Virus record (IMG/VR): IMGVR_UViG_3300042691_041916
Location: 1-53,026 of that record
Length of the DNA stretch: 53,026 nt
DNA from: a virus
Direction: 5' to 3' (one strand)
In this document: one piece after another, positions 22,120-29,760 of the stretch
How positions within the stretch are numbered: position 1 is the stretch's first letter
Layout: each line of letters starts with the position of its first letter
Translations under genes and position numbers: made by a program
The notes under the pieces: model-generated
Told to the model about the DNA's origin: nothing
The model's database searches: none
The model's input: only the letters and a program-made list of their open reading frames with translations

Positions 22120-22299
22120 TCAGAGGCAGTCGCTATAGAAGTCCTCCCACCTCTCATCCCAATAGTCGTCATTTTCCTCCTTGCAGATAGGGCAAAGGGT
22201 GACGATGTTAAGCTTGTGATCAACATAGCGTGTTCTTTGCTCATAAGTGATTGCGCCAGGGCTGCCGCAGCGTTGGCATTTGTTTACGGTTGATTCCAT
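22120..22299 (-). CDS. Zinc-ribbon protein
   Basis: 59 residues with two Cys pairs (KCQRCGSPG and TLCPICKEE) about 27 residues apart, a typical zinc ribbon, followed by an acidic aromatic tail (NDDYWDERWEDFYSDC). The start overlaps the end of 22284-22445. Confidence 0.75.
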   Translation of the reverse strand: MESTVNKCQRCGSPGAITYEQRTRYVDHKLNIVTLCPICKEENDDYWDERWEDFYSDCL

Positions 22300-22445
22300 A
22301 CCTTATAGAAAGCACTCCACCATTCAGAGATGTACTGAGGCACAAACTCAACAATTGCCATGAATGGTCTAGCTACAAAATAGAAAAAGGACCAACCAAT
22401 GATGGCAAGGCGACGAAGGTGGCGGTTTTTGATTCTGGAAATCAT
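22284..22445 (-). CDS. Very small membrane protein
   Basis: 53 residues: basic start MISRIKNRHLRR, hydrophobic LAIIGWSFFYFVARPFMAIV, amphipathic end. Overlaps both neighbours (ATGA at the start), so it is part of a tightly packed operon. Function unknown. Confidence 0.7.
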   Translation of the reverse strand: MISRIKNRHLRRLAIIGWSFFYFVARPFMAIVEFVPQYISEWWSAFYKVWNQP

Positions 22446-22660
22446 TGCTCTGACCTCTTGTTTGGTAGGGGGTTTTTGTACTTTCTCAATGGCTCTAGAG
22501 CATGGATTGCTCTCCCAATCGCTAGATTTGCTGTGGCAATTTCAGCAAGACTTCCGACTGGGACTGAGTCATTGTGGACTGACGGAAGTTGATCCATCAG
22601 CTTGTTCAACCTAGCTACCAGCTCATTTAGCTGGGTTTTCTCAGAGGACCATTCAATCAT
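22442..22660 (-). CDS. Small coiled-coil protein
   Basis: 72 residues with a heptad-like segment (QLNELVARLNKLMDQLPSV) and a second helix (EIATANLAIGRAIHALEPL). It overlaps the next small membrane gene. Layout (coiled coil followed by a membrane protein) recalls spanin/holin modules, but there is no signal peptide here. Confidence 0.7.
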   Translation of the reverse strand: MIEWSSEKTQLNELVARLNKLMDQLPSVHNDSVPVGSLAEIATANLAIGRAIHALEPLRKYKNPLPNKRSEQ

Positions 22661-22671
22661 TTAGACACCTT

Positions 22672-23082
22672 CTACAGTTGTGAGGGGATAGGTAGAGAGT
22701 GAGCTGGTAGCCAAAACTCATCTTGTGGGTGAACCTTGCACAGCTCCCATGATGGGTTTAGCTCCTGGTCCTTACTATCATATTCGTCTGTCGCTTCACC
22801 ATAGCCAACCCAGCACCTTCCCCTATCGTCGCAATCCGTTGCCTCCGGCAACCTTTTGGATACAGGCACTGGGGCAGGTGTTGTGCGGTGGTTCCACCTT
22901 TCTACGGCAGATTGCCTGAACGATTCCCAGTAACTATCTGGAAAGTCCTGCTCTGGCTCAGGGGCTCGGTCGCCCATAACGCCAGCGCCACAACTAGAGC
23001 AGCGGACAAACCAACACAGGCGATGATCCTCAAGGTCAGCAGAGCTTCCGCAAAACGGGCAAGGTTTTAGATCGTTTTTCAC
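22672..23082 (-). CDS. Lar-type zinc protein with DUF551-like C-terminus
   Basis: 136 residues from a GTG at 23082 that overlaps the TGA upstream (GTGA). The N-terminus VKNDLKPCPFCGSSADLED, FVRCSSCGAGV and AVERWNHRT is the Lar (restriction alleviation) family pattern with a Cys4 zinc site. The second half (RLPEATDCDDRGRCW...FWLPAHSLPIP) matches a module also seen in 23878-24240, 24259-24615 and 25281-26168. Classical Lar modulates type I restriction, but most phage members are uncharacterised. Confidence 0.8.
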   Translation of the reverse strand: MKNDLKPCPFCGSSADLEDHRLCWFVRCSSCGAGVMGDRAPEPEQDFPDSYWESFRQSAVERWNHRTTPAPVPVSKRLPEATDCDDRGRCWVGYGEATDEYDSKDQELNPSWELCKVHPQDEFWLPAHSLPIPSQL

Positions 23083-23873
23083 AGTGTTTCCGTGGAGGTA
23101 TCCTGGTAGTCCGGCAAGGGTGCAGCGTGGGTGAACAGCGGGATTGGACTTCCGGGTCTGGCACAGTATTCGGCTAATTTCCGATCCATCGTCGTTTGCC
23201 ATTTATCATGCCATTTGCTACCGTCAAAGTACGGTTCTGCGGGGCACATCCATGCGACAGGCCCCTTAGCTTCTCCATTAGTATGTATTGGAAGATACCG
23301 CAGCAAATCGGCAGCTCGGGTAAGCTTGCGGGCCTGAAGGTGCCTTTCCTTTGCGCTAAGGATGTCAGCAATAGCATGTAGGTCTGCCACCGCATTTGCT
23401 ACATACCCTTTAACCTGGGCCGGGGAGGATGCAAACTGATTCTCCAGCAGCTCAGCAATACGGATGTGCATGTTTTCCGCATCATGGTACCCGTTTCTTT
23501 GAGCCGACCCGGCGCAGTCTCTCATCCACCTTGCCAAAATAGCCACCTCCCCTTCGGCAGGAGTCGGGGTGGTGGTGACACTGGTTGAATCACGGCGAAT
23601 AATCAAAATGTCTGGATGCTGTAGAAGTTCATCTGCAAAGTCCTCGGAGCTTGACAGCGGAGAACAAAGAACATCGCGAGACGGCTCAAGCTCGCTAATA
23701 ATTGCTGCAAGCTCATCCTTGGCCACTGGCACCGGGGCAGGGCAACCCCACCGCTCTAGTGCGGCTCGGACAACGGTACGGACGTCAAAACCATCCTCCC
23801 CAAGGCAATCATGCACAAGGGCATCTATTTGAGCATCTGTTGGAACCATCTGGTTAAACTCTTTAGGGATCAT
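23079..23873 (-). CDS. Hypothetical modular phage protein
   Basis: 264 residues from the ATG at 23873 (MIPKEFNQMVPTDAQIDALV). Contains EVAILARWMRDCAGSA, a helical middle, and a C-terminal PVAWMCPAEPYFDGSKW...IPLFTHAAPLP, the kind of short beta module common at the end of phage accessory proteins. Overlaps the Lar gene by GTGA. Function unknown. Confidence 0.75.
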   Translation of the reverse strand: MIPKEFNQMVPTDAQIDALVHDCLGEDGFDVRTVVRAALERWGCPAPVPVAKDELAAIISELEPSRDVLCSPLSSSEDFADELLQHPDILIIRRDSTSVTTTPTPAEGEVAILARWMRDCAGSAQRNGYHDAENMHIRIAELLENQFASSPAQVKGYVANAVADLHAIADILSAKERHLQARKLTRAADLLRYLPIHTNGEAKGPVAWMCPAEPYFDGSKWHDKWQTTMDRKLAEYCARPGSPIPLFTHAAPLPDYQDTSTETL

Positions 23874-23877
23874 ACCA

Positions 23878-24240
23878 TTATAGCGGGGGGTGGGCAGGAA
23901 GCCACTGAGTGTTGAAGGGCAACCAATGGGTGTACCCATCGGATATGGCCCCTGTGGGGTTGCAGTCAATTAACCAGCGCCAACCTAGAGCAGTCTGTCT
24001 CCCAGCCCAAAAGTTTCCCTCATTGTCACAGTCAACAGGTTCAGGAAACCTTTCCGTGAGGGGAATTGGTGCCGTGGGTCTTATCGACCTATCGGCAGAA
24101 GTAGGGGGTGAACTCCCCCAAATGACAAGGACGGCTTTGGCAGTACGCTCAGCCTCTAACGGGTTTAGACCACAAGTAAATCGAAGGAAATGAGCTAAAT
24201 CCTTAACCTCATCGGGGTCGGTCAATGAGCCTCCGTGCAT
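23878..24240 (-). CDS. DUF551-like hypothetical protein
   Basis: 120 residues. Helical N-terminus (VKDLAHFLRFTCGLNPLEAE), then ERFPEPVDCDNEGNFWAG...YTHWLPFNTQWLPAHPPL, the W-P/THWLP module resembling DUF551. Function unknown. Confidence 0.75.
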   Translation of the reverse strand: MHGGSLTDPDEVKDLAHFLRFTCGLNPLEAERTAKAVLVIWGSSPPTSADRSIRPTAPIPLTERFPEPVDCDNEGNFWAGRQTALGWRWLIDCNPTGAISDGYTHWLPFNTQWLPAHPPL

Positions 24241-24258
24241 TGTTATAGGGGACCTGGA

Positions 24259-24615
24259 CTACTTGTTTGCGTTAATAGGCACTAACTCATAGCGTGTGCC
24301 ATTAAACTCTGCAATTAGCTCTTCAGGGGGGTAACAACGCAGAGGCAATGCTTCGACGTTATGGGGCAACCAATGGGTGTACCCTTCTTGAATTGCAAAA
24401 ACAGCTTCACTTAAGGGCCACTCCCCCCATAACCACCCAGAATGTGCGGTATAAAGAGCAGTCCTAAATTCTCCCTCCAAATTACAATCACCTCGGCTAG
24501 GTTCTCGCTCAGAGAAGGAAATGGGTTTGGGGACAAGAATAGTGGATGGATCAATTGGCTTCAGTGTATAGTTCCTACCCCCAATTGACAACGTAATTTT
24601 GTTTTCAGAGTTCAT
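24259..24615 (-). CDS. DUF551-like hypothetical protein
   Basis: 118 residues from the ATG at 24615 (MNSENKITLSIGGRNYTLKP). Central EREPSRGDCNLEGEF...YTHWLPHNVEALPL is the same DUF551-like module as in the neighbours. Promoter-like TACAAT lies at 24655-24660 next to the upstream stop. Confidence 0.75.
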   Translation of the reverse strand: MNSENKITLSIGGRNYTLKPIDPSTILVPKPISFSEREPSRGDCNLEGEFRTALYTAHSGWLWGEWPLSEAVFAIQEGYTHWLPHNVEALPLRCYPPEELIAEFNGTRYELVPINANK

Positions 24616-24663
24616 GAATAAAGCCCCCTTGTAGAGAGTAGAGGTTGGTCCCATTGTAGCACA

Positions 24664-25272
24664 CTAACCATGGGGAGGCAGTGTGCCGGTGGTAACCAAC
24701 TGTATAAAGGCTTGTTTCTGAAAAGTCAAGGTTGACTCCCGTGAACCGGGGGTGGTCTCAAAGGAAGCAGCCCTGGCAGCAGCCCTAGCAGTCCCTAAGG
24801 CGGCATCAGAAGCAGGGTTCCATGAGATAGCCCTGGCAGCAGCCACAGCAGCCCAGCCGGTGGATTGGGATGTGCCCCAAGAGTTACGCTCAGCAGCCCA
24901 AGCGGCAGCCCAAGCATCCCAAGGGTTATACGACCCATCATCCCTGACCCTATTATAGCAGTTCTCAGCTATGTCAAGAGCTTCAAAACTACGCTCGTCG
25001 GTCATCAGGTGTTGAACCTGCCTTGCGCACCATGCTGCATACTTCCTCCACACCAACTCATACTGAGGCTCGACTCTGCAGCACCACAAGGCGTCAAATA
25101 AAGGCTCAGATTTACAGCACCATGTAGCATCTTCAAGAGCGATGGAACCGTAAGTTACGGGTTCATCATCGGGAGATGATTTACCCGCAGTTTTCAACAC
25201 ATGGCTCTTAACTCTGTCACACGGGTCGTATGCCCAGATACGGTTTAAAGTTGTGGTTAAAGGAAAAGTCAT
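24664..25272 (-). CDS. Alanine/tryptophan-rich repeat protein, copy A
   Basis: 202 residues from the ATG at 25272 (MTFPLTTTLNRIWAYDPC). Paralog of 26181-26723. It shares RxW...WCARQVQHLMTDERSFEALD and an Ala/Trp-rich helical C-terminal half (WDAWAAAWAAERN, ARAAARAASF) ending FIQLVTTGTLPP. A short segment is duplicated inside this copy (LEDATWCCKSEP followed by DALWCCRVEP). This is a family often seen in phage accessory regions; I know of no proven function, and a link to immunity-type Ala-rich proteins is only a resemblance. Confidence 0.75.
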   Translation of the reverse strand: MTFPLTTTLNRIWAYDPCDRVKSHVLKTAGKSSPDDEPVTYGSIALEDATWCCKSEPLFDALWCCRVEPQYELVWRKYAAWCARQVQHLMTDERSFEALDIAENCYNRVRDDGSYNPWDAWAAAWAAERNSWGTSQSTGWAAVAAARAISWNPASDAALGTARAAARAASFETTPGSRESTLTFQKQAFIQLVTTGTLPPHG

Positions 25273-25280
25273 AGGTGAAA

Positions 25281-26168
25281 TTAAGGCTTCTGTACGGGGT
25301 TTTGAGATGATGGTAGAGCATGATAGGGCAACCATTCCTTGTAGTAGAGCTGCAAAGCACCATCGAACAGGGAAGCAGGGGCAAATAGCCGCCACGTAGG
25401 CCCATCCGGCTCATACTTGCGGCGAAGCCAACACCTCCCCCTTTCGTCTAAATCATCAGGTCCCGGAACCCTACTTTCTACTGAAATTGGCTGTAGTTGG
25501 TCAACGCTGATGCAAAGATGCACGTTATCCCCATTCCTGTCAACCCACCACACTTTAGCCTCTCGGGAGTCCCCCTGTGGCATTTCCAATGTGTATCTAA
25601 CAGGTTTTTCGACCCGCACCTCTCCAACCTCTAGCAACTCAACTGCTTTTTTAAGGTTTTCATGTATCTTCCTGGGGCCTTGCCAACTTTCCGTTACTCT
25701 TTTCAAGACCTTTATTACATCTTTAAATTCTTCCTCAGAGGTACCTGATGGATGGTCAACCTTTTTTCCGGCGTCAGCACAACGGTTGTTTCCGTTGTAT
25801 TGATGGCTAAGGTCATGTAAAGCAGCACAGGCAACACTGATGGCATCATGGTGATCAACGTTCCTGGTCCATTTGTTGTTATAAGGGTCTCGCCTACATT
25901 TGGTCACCCAAGCAGAAATTTCCTCAAGGGTTAGCCCTTTACCATTGCTAGTCTCTGGAGATTTTACAGGTTCTGACTCATCGGGATTTGTTGTTAAAGG
26001 TCCCAATGAAATCAGAGTGGAAAGGGCACGTTCTGCCCCTGCATACGCTTCCTTAGCCCATGCCAACCTGTGGTATTCGTTTGCCGTTGGGTTGCTTAAA
26101 CCCCTCGCAGCCTTCTGAAGTGAATCAATGAGGCTCAGGCATAGGTCGTTTAGGATTGACTCAGACAT
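25281..26168 (-). CDS. Hypothetical protein with DUF551-like C-terminus
   Basis: 295 residues. N-terminal helical part (LCLSLIDSLQKAARGLSN, RLAWAKEAYAGAERALSTLI), a middle with DVIKVLKRVTESWQG, and the DUF551-like end (RVPGPDDLDERGRCW...YYKEWLPYHALP). Located between the two Ala/Trp-rich paralogs. Function unknown. Confidence 0.75.
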   Translation of the reverse strand: MSESILNDLCLSLIDSLQKAARGLSNPTANEYHRLAWAKEAYAGAERALSTLISLGPLTTNPDESEPVKSPETSNGKGLTLEEISAWVTKCRRDPYNNKWTRNVDHHDAISVACAALHDLSHQYNGNNRCADAGKKVDHPSGTSEEEFKDVIKVLKRVTESWQGPRKIHENLKKAVELLEVGEVRVEKPVRYTLEMPQGDSREAKVWWVDRNGDNVHLCISVDQLQPISVESRVPGPDDLDERGRCWLRRKYEPDGPTWRLFAPASLFDGALQLYYKEWLPYHALPSSQNPVQKP

Positions 26169-26180
26169 GACTAGCTTTAC

Positions 26181-26723
26181 TCAAAGTTTTGTTAAGGGAG
26201 GAAGTTTGCCTGTTGTAACCAACTGAATGAACGCAGTTCGCTGAGCGGCCCTGCTGGCGTCCCTGATGCGGGTGGCGGCGGCCCAAGCGGCTTCCCAGGC
26301 GGTGGGCCAAGTGGCGGCGGCGGCAGTGCCTGCGGCGGTCTCGGCACCGGTCTCGGCAGCAGCAGAGACAGACAGCAGCACAGCGGCGGCCCTGGCGGTG
26401 GCCAATTCTTCTTTCGTCGCCTGGCCGTGTGCATAACGTTCTGCCACATCAAGTGCGTCAATGCTGCGCTTGTCTTTCATCAGGGGCTGCACTTGTCGTG
26501 CGCACCAAACGGCAAACAGGCGCCATTCTCTGCTGAACTGCGGTTCTGCTCGGCAACACCACAAGGCATCTTCAAGGTCAACAGCTTCAATAATCTGCTG
26601 ATACGTGATTGGTTCATCGTCTGGTGCATCTTTACCAGCCGCTTTCAATGCACGCTCCTTCCCTTCCGCACATGGGTTGCAAGCCCAGATACGGTTAAGT
26701 GTTGTAGTGATTGGGTAGGTCAT
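26181..26723 (-). CDS. Alanine/tryptophan-rich repeat protein, copy B
   Basis: 180 residues (MTYPITTTLNRIWACNPC). Same layout as copy A: EDALWCCRAEPQF, WRLFAVWCARQVQPLMKD, IDALDVAERYAHGQATKEEL, then an Ala-rich tail (AETGAETAAGTAAAATW, WEAAWAAATRIRDASRAA) ending FIQLVTTGKLPP. GC content of the Ala-rich part is clearly higher than its surroundings because of GCG/GCC codons. Confidence 0.75.
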   Translation of the reverse strand: MTYPITTTLNRIWACNPCAEGKERALKAAGKDAPDDEPITYQQIIEAVDLEDALWCCRAEPQFSREWRLFAVWCARQVQPLMKDKRSIDALDVAERYAHGQATKEELATARAAAVLLSVSAAAETGAETAAGTAAAATWPTAWEAAWAAATRIRDASRAAQRTAFIQLVTTGKLPPLTKL

Positions 26724-26752
26724 TTTCTCTTATAATGCTGGAGAGGTTTAGC

Positions 26753-26920
26753 TTAACGCACTCGGCGGGGCAGGAAGTAGAAGAGATTGTGTTGAAAACA
26801 CTTTCCACATTGAAAGGTGACAACGTGACCGTTCTCTTGAAAAGTCCAGTCAATCTTCTCTGTGCTTTTGCAGTGTTGACAATAGTATTTACTCTGGTGT
26901 TTAGAATTAGTAGTGCCCAT
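26753..26920 (-). CDS. Zinc-ribbon protein
   Basis: 55 residues from the ATG at 26920 (MGTTNSKHQSKYYCQHCKST); Cys pairs CQHC and CGKC about 26 residues apart, basic end. Placed 4 bp after the upstream stop. Confidence 0.7.
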   Translation of the reverse strand: MGTTNSKHQSKYYCQHCKSTEKIDWTFQENGHVVTFQCGKCFQHNLFYFLPRRVR

Positions 26921-26924
26921 GGCC

Positions 26925-27620
26925 TTAGTTAAAGGTGTAACCCAAAAGGGAAAGTTGTTCGTCGCACCATTGCCTAGATTCGGGGTCAAATCCATACGTC
27001 AGGTCAACTTCAGGGTCACCACCTCCAGAACCTTTAGGCCCAGATGCCCAGTTTACACCGTCAGCAAGAAAACTCAATTCATTGGAATAGGGGGCAATGC
27101 GAACCCGTGGCGTTTTCTCAATGAAAGCAACACGATTGGCAACAACGTCAGGGTCAGTGCCTGCGATCACACGGGTTGCGCAATGCCCTTCAACCACAAT
27201 CCACGGAGATAGTTCTTTGGATTGGTCCTCCCATGCCTGACATGCCTTACTGTCCGTATCCTGGACAAGCCGATTAAACTCTTTTACCGCCTCCTCAGGC
27301 GTATCGTAGTCCAAGAGGCGTAACCATTGGATAGGGATTTCCAGATCAGAACCCTCAACAATGCTGCTGAACCCGATGAGGCGAACTCGGCTCACCAAAT
27401 CAGGGTCACGGCTTTGCAGGTCACCGGGATAAATCTTAGTGCAGTCATCTAGATCAAAGCTAATCGAGATTCCAGCCTCAGTGTCCTTGTAGATTCGATG
27501 TTGGAGTGACCCTAGAGAAGAGTCACTTCCCGCATCGCTGAAAATAGCCTGCATGTATTCGGATGTTTGCTCTCCAATGTGAGCATAATCCCGCATGAGT
27601 TCGTAGTTGGGGTAGTTCAT
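26925..27620 (-). CDS. Hypothetical protein
   Basis: 231 residues. Contains GISISFDLDDCTKIYPGD, LEIPIQWLRLLDYDTPEEAV and ATRVIAGTDPDVVANRVAFI. No domain recognised. Its ATG overlaps the stop of 27617-27907. Confidence 0.75.
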   Translation of the reverse strand: MNYPNYELMRDYAHIGEQTSEYMQAIFSDAGSDSSLGSLQHRIYKDTEAGISISFDLDDCTKIYPGDLQSRDPDLVSRVRLIGFSSIVEGSDLEIPIQWLRLLDYDTPEEAVKEFNRLVQDTDSKACQAWEDQSKELSPWIVVEGHCATRVIAGTDPDVVANRVAFIEKTPRVRIAPYSNELSFLADGVNWASGPKGSGGGDPEVDLTYGFDPESRQWCDEQLSLLGYTFN

Positions 27621-27907
27621 GCCTTCACCTCAGTTGCGGGGGCAAATCCGTAAATGTCACACACAGGTTCCCCGCTAACATACCATGCGCCATCAGAAAA
27701 GTCAACCTTTTCGTCCCAGTTATAGTCGCTGGGGTCGTCAGCCACTTCCAGAACCTTCCTCAGGACTTCGGCAGGAGCCTCTACATAGCTGACCACTACA
27801 TGGTTGGGCTTGTCTTCGATGTAGGTGGGCCAGCGGTGAAAGCCGTTGCCTACAGAAGTTCGGGCCAGAACTTGCTCAACGGAGGGAATTTCAATGCGGT
27901 GGTTCAT
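27617..27907 (-). CDS. Hypothetical protein
   Basis: 96 residues (MNHRIEIPSVEQVLARTSVG...), mixed fold with acidic middle (EVADDPSDYNWDEKVDFSD). Coupled to the next gene by ATGA. Confidence 0.75.
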   Translation of the reverse strand: MNHRIEIPSVEQVLARTSVGNGFHRWPTYIEDKPNHVVVSYVEAPAEVLRKVLEVADDPSDYNWDEKVDFSDGAWYVSGEPVCDIYGFAPATEVKA

Positions 27908-27943
27908 TTGCCCAATTAGCGAGTGGTTAATGTTGAAGTGAAG

Positions 27944-28285
27944 TTAGGCGCTCCAGGTTTCAGGAATTAGATCAGCTGTCCAATCCCAACAAGCGGCAAG
28001 GATCAAACCAAGGTTGATAAGATGCTCTTTACAACAGCCATGAATCATCACTCTGTCCTGCTCGTCAAAGTGCCAGTTGCTACAACCATCCCATTTCACA
28101 GAGCCGTGAGAGAAAACCTCTGCCTGCTCAATGCTCTCAGTTGGGTTATCTTCCGAGTCGTTGTAATAGTAAGTGCTAGGGTTGATGCCAAAACCTTGTA
28201 TTTGAAGAACCTTGTACTCAACATGGTGGCTGAGGGGCTTAGCAATAACGGTAAACCCCAGTTCCTCGAAATGGCGTATGTTCAT
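27944..28285 (-). CDS. Hypothetical protein
   Basis: 113 residues from the ATG at 28285 (MNIRHFEELGFTVIAKPLSH). Contains C-x-N-W-H, HGCCKEHL and a hydrophobic INLGLILAACWDWTADLI. No domain recognised. Confidence 0.7.
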   Translation of the reverse strand: MNIRHFEELGFTVIAKPLSHHVEYKVLQIQGFGINPSTYYYNDSEDNPTESIEQAEVFSHGSVKWDGCSNWHFDEQDRVMIHGCCKEHLINLGLILAACWDWTADLIPETWSA

Positions 28286-28290
28286 TGTAA

Positions 28291-28488
28291 TTAGAGGGAG
28301 CGGCTGCAATCTTCGATTTCCATTTGCAGCACGTCGTCAAAGTAAGGGTCGTCCTTGTGCTTAGCCATAAAGCCATCAACGTGAAACTGAGCAGAGACTT
28401 CAGGCTTGTAGTGATCTTGCTTTTGGTAAACAGAAAGCAGAACCTCGTACAACTCTTTGATCTTTTCCTGGTGCTTCGTTACGATCAT
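28291..28488 (-). CDS. Hypothetical small protein
   Basis: 65 residues from the ATG at 28488 (MIVTKHQEKIKELYEVLLSV). Helical, acidic end. First gene of a long run of closely spaced genes down to 21828. A perfect hairpin (28508-28539) lies just upstream. Confidence 0.7.
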   Translation of the reverse strand: MIVTKHQEKIKELYEVLLSVYQKQDHYKPEVSAQFHVDGFMAKHKDDPYFDDVLQMEIEDCSRSL

Positions 28489-28507
28489 GGCCAAAGGGGC
28501 AAAGGGC

Positions 28508-28539
28508 AAGTGCCGGGATAGGCTCCCGGCGGGCCACTT
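28508..28539 (-). promoter_or_regulatory. Intergenic hairpin of unknown role
   Basis: On the minus strand GCCGGGA-GCCTA-TCCCGGC forms a perfect 7-bp stem, flanked by AAGT/ACTT that can extend it. No U-run follows, so a standard intrinsic terminator is unlikely; an RNA-stability or processing element is possible. Confidence 0.55.
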
Positions 28540-28548
28540 ACGGGGCAA

Positions 28549-29118
28549 TCAAGCAGCCATAATCATAGCAGCCAGCTTGGCCTTAGGGTAGCGGCTGCGG
28601 GTCCCCGCCATCTCTCGGAGGGTGGTGGCGGGAAGGGCCATCAGGGCGTCCATTTTATTTACAAGCGTGGCCCCAAAATTTCCTTCAACTTCCTTAACAA
28701 TTCTCCCGGCATTGTTATCGTCAAGTTGCAACCAGTTAACGAAGGCGGAAGCGGCGGAATTTGTCACGGCAATGACCGGAGCGGCGAGAGGGGCAAGCGG
28801 GGCCATTTCTTCGGGCATTTCCTTCAATGCTACGGCAGAGGCGGAGCCAATTCTCTCAACCCAATTCCTTGTGACCATGCCAGCCTTATAGACGGCTTCA
28901 GCGGTGACAAAAGCGGAGGCAACAGCCATCACGGCAGCGTTGCGGATTTGCTGGCGACGCTCATAGGTGATCTCAGCCACCATCACGACAGCCATAGCAG
29001 CAAGCTGAGCGATGACGTAGGAAATACGGGCAGCGGCGGCGGTGCGGCTGCCCACAGCTCGCCAATCAATGTTCTTGAGGGTTTGGATCATGGGGTTGAA
29101 AGCGGAGTAAAAAATCAT
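28549..29118 (-). CDS. Alanine-rich helical, possibly membrane-associated protein
   Basis: 189 residues from the ATG at 29118 (MIFYSAFNPMIQTLKNIDWR). Long Ala/Val-rich helices (ISYVIAQLAAMAVVMVAEIT, NAAVMAVASAFVTAEAVYKA, MAPLAPLAAPVIAVTNSAAS) suggest membrane association or a helical bundle. No family recognised. Own cassette (copy 17). Confidence 0.75.
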   Translation of the reverse strand: MIFYSAFNPMIQTLKNIDWRAVGSRTAAAARISYVIAQLAAMAVVMVAEITYERRQQIRNAAVMAVASAFVTAEAVYKAGMVTRNWVERIGSASAVALKEMPEEMAPLAPLAAPVIAVTNSAASAFVNWLQLDDNNAGRIVKEVEGNFGATLVNKMDALMALPATTLREMAGTRSRYPKAKLAAMIMAA

Positions 29119-29129
29119 GGTTTTGATGC

Positions 29130-29189
29130 GGTGGCGGCCTCGGGCCGCCGGACTTAGATATTGTAGCACCTTTGTCTTGGCGGTGCAAG
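29130..29189 (-). promoter_or_regulatory. Hairpin-leader promoter cassette, copy 17
   Basis: CTTGCA (29184-29189), 18 bp, TACAAT (29160-29165), stem GGCGGCC-CGA-GGCCGCC, ATG at 29118. Confidence 0.75.
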
Positions 29190-29199
29190 TTCCGCAGGA

Positions 29200-29403
29200 T
29201 CAGAGGCCGAAGCTCAAAGCAAGGCGTTCAGCCCCACCGAGATCCTCGTCAATGGTAGCACAGATGCCCCCTTGATTATACTCCCGGATAATGTCCCCCT
29301 TGCTCAGGTGCGACGTGCGACCATACTGTAGAAGGAGATAGGCCAACACGTAGCGGGCTCGGGCTTCGTCAATGGAAAGGATGCCAGCGATGGTCTTTTT
29401 CAT
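29200..29403 (-). CDS. Hypothetical small protein
   Basis: 67 residues (MKKTIAGILSIDEARARYVL...), helical. No domain recognised. Own cassette (copy 18). Confidence 0.75.
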   Translation of the reverse strand: MKKTIAGILSIDEARARYVLAYLLLQYGRTSHLSKGDIIREYNQGGICATIDEDLGGAERLALSFGL

Positions 29404-29414
29404 TTACTTGGGGC

Positions 29415-29473
29415 AGTGGCGGCTCCGGCCGCCTTACCCACTAATTGTAGCACCTTGACCTTGGGGCTGTCAA
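29415..29473 (-). promoter_or_regulatory. Hairpin-leader promoter cassette, copy 18
   Basis: TTGACA (29468-29473), 18 bp, TACAAT (29444-29449), stem GGCGGC-CGGA-GCCGCC. Confidence 0.8.
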
Positions 29474-29485
29474 CTCTGGGGTTTT

Positions 29486-29519
29486 ACGGGGGGCAAGCAC
29501 CTTGCTCCCTGGGTTGTGG
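29486..29519. repeat. Truncated copy of the promoter repeat lacking a -10
   Basis: Same truncated repeat as at 18111-18145; 24 bases are identical between the two. No TACAAT-like box where one is expected. Confidence 0.75.
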
Positions 29520-29585
29520 CTCTGGAAGGGGGAGGCACGTTAGCAATTAGTAACATTGCTTCGGTGGAGGGAGGTTAGAAGCAAA

Positions 29586-29760
29586 TTAAACAATGCCAAG
29601 AATGTATTTGTCCTCTTCAGACAGAGAGCTTAGCAGTTCTTTTCTCCTATCAAGAAACCTTTGCCTCTCCCCGGTAAGACTGCCTCCGGCCAAACTTCCC
29701 GTAAACTTTGCTATACGGTCCAATTCAGCTTTGACTGTATCGAACTCATCTCCGCTTTGA
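29586..29760 (-). pseudogene. 3' part of the phage gene interrupted by the TnpB element
   Basis: Reads QSGDEFDTVKAELDRIAKFT...SLSEEDKYILGIV to its stop. It is the continuation of the frame at 31041-31270. Joining the two across the element gives ..GCFWV-D-QSGDEF.. in one frame, 134 residues in total. Helical and charged; function unknown. Confidence 0.85.

Noticed and set aside
22284-22660. Spanin/holin lysis cassette
   Set aside because: Coiled-coil and membrane proteins are adjacent, but there is no signal peptide, lipobox or endolysin nearby.
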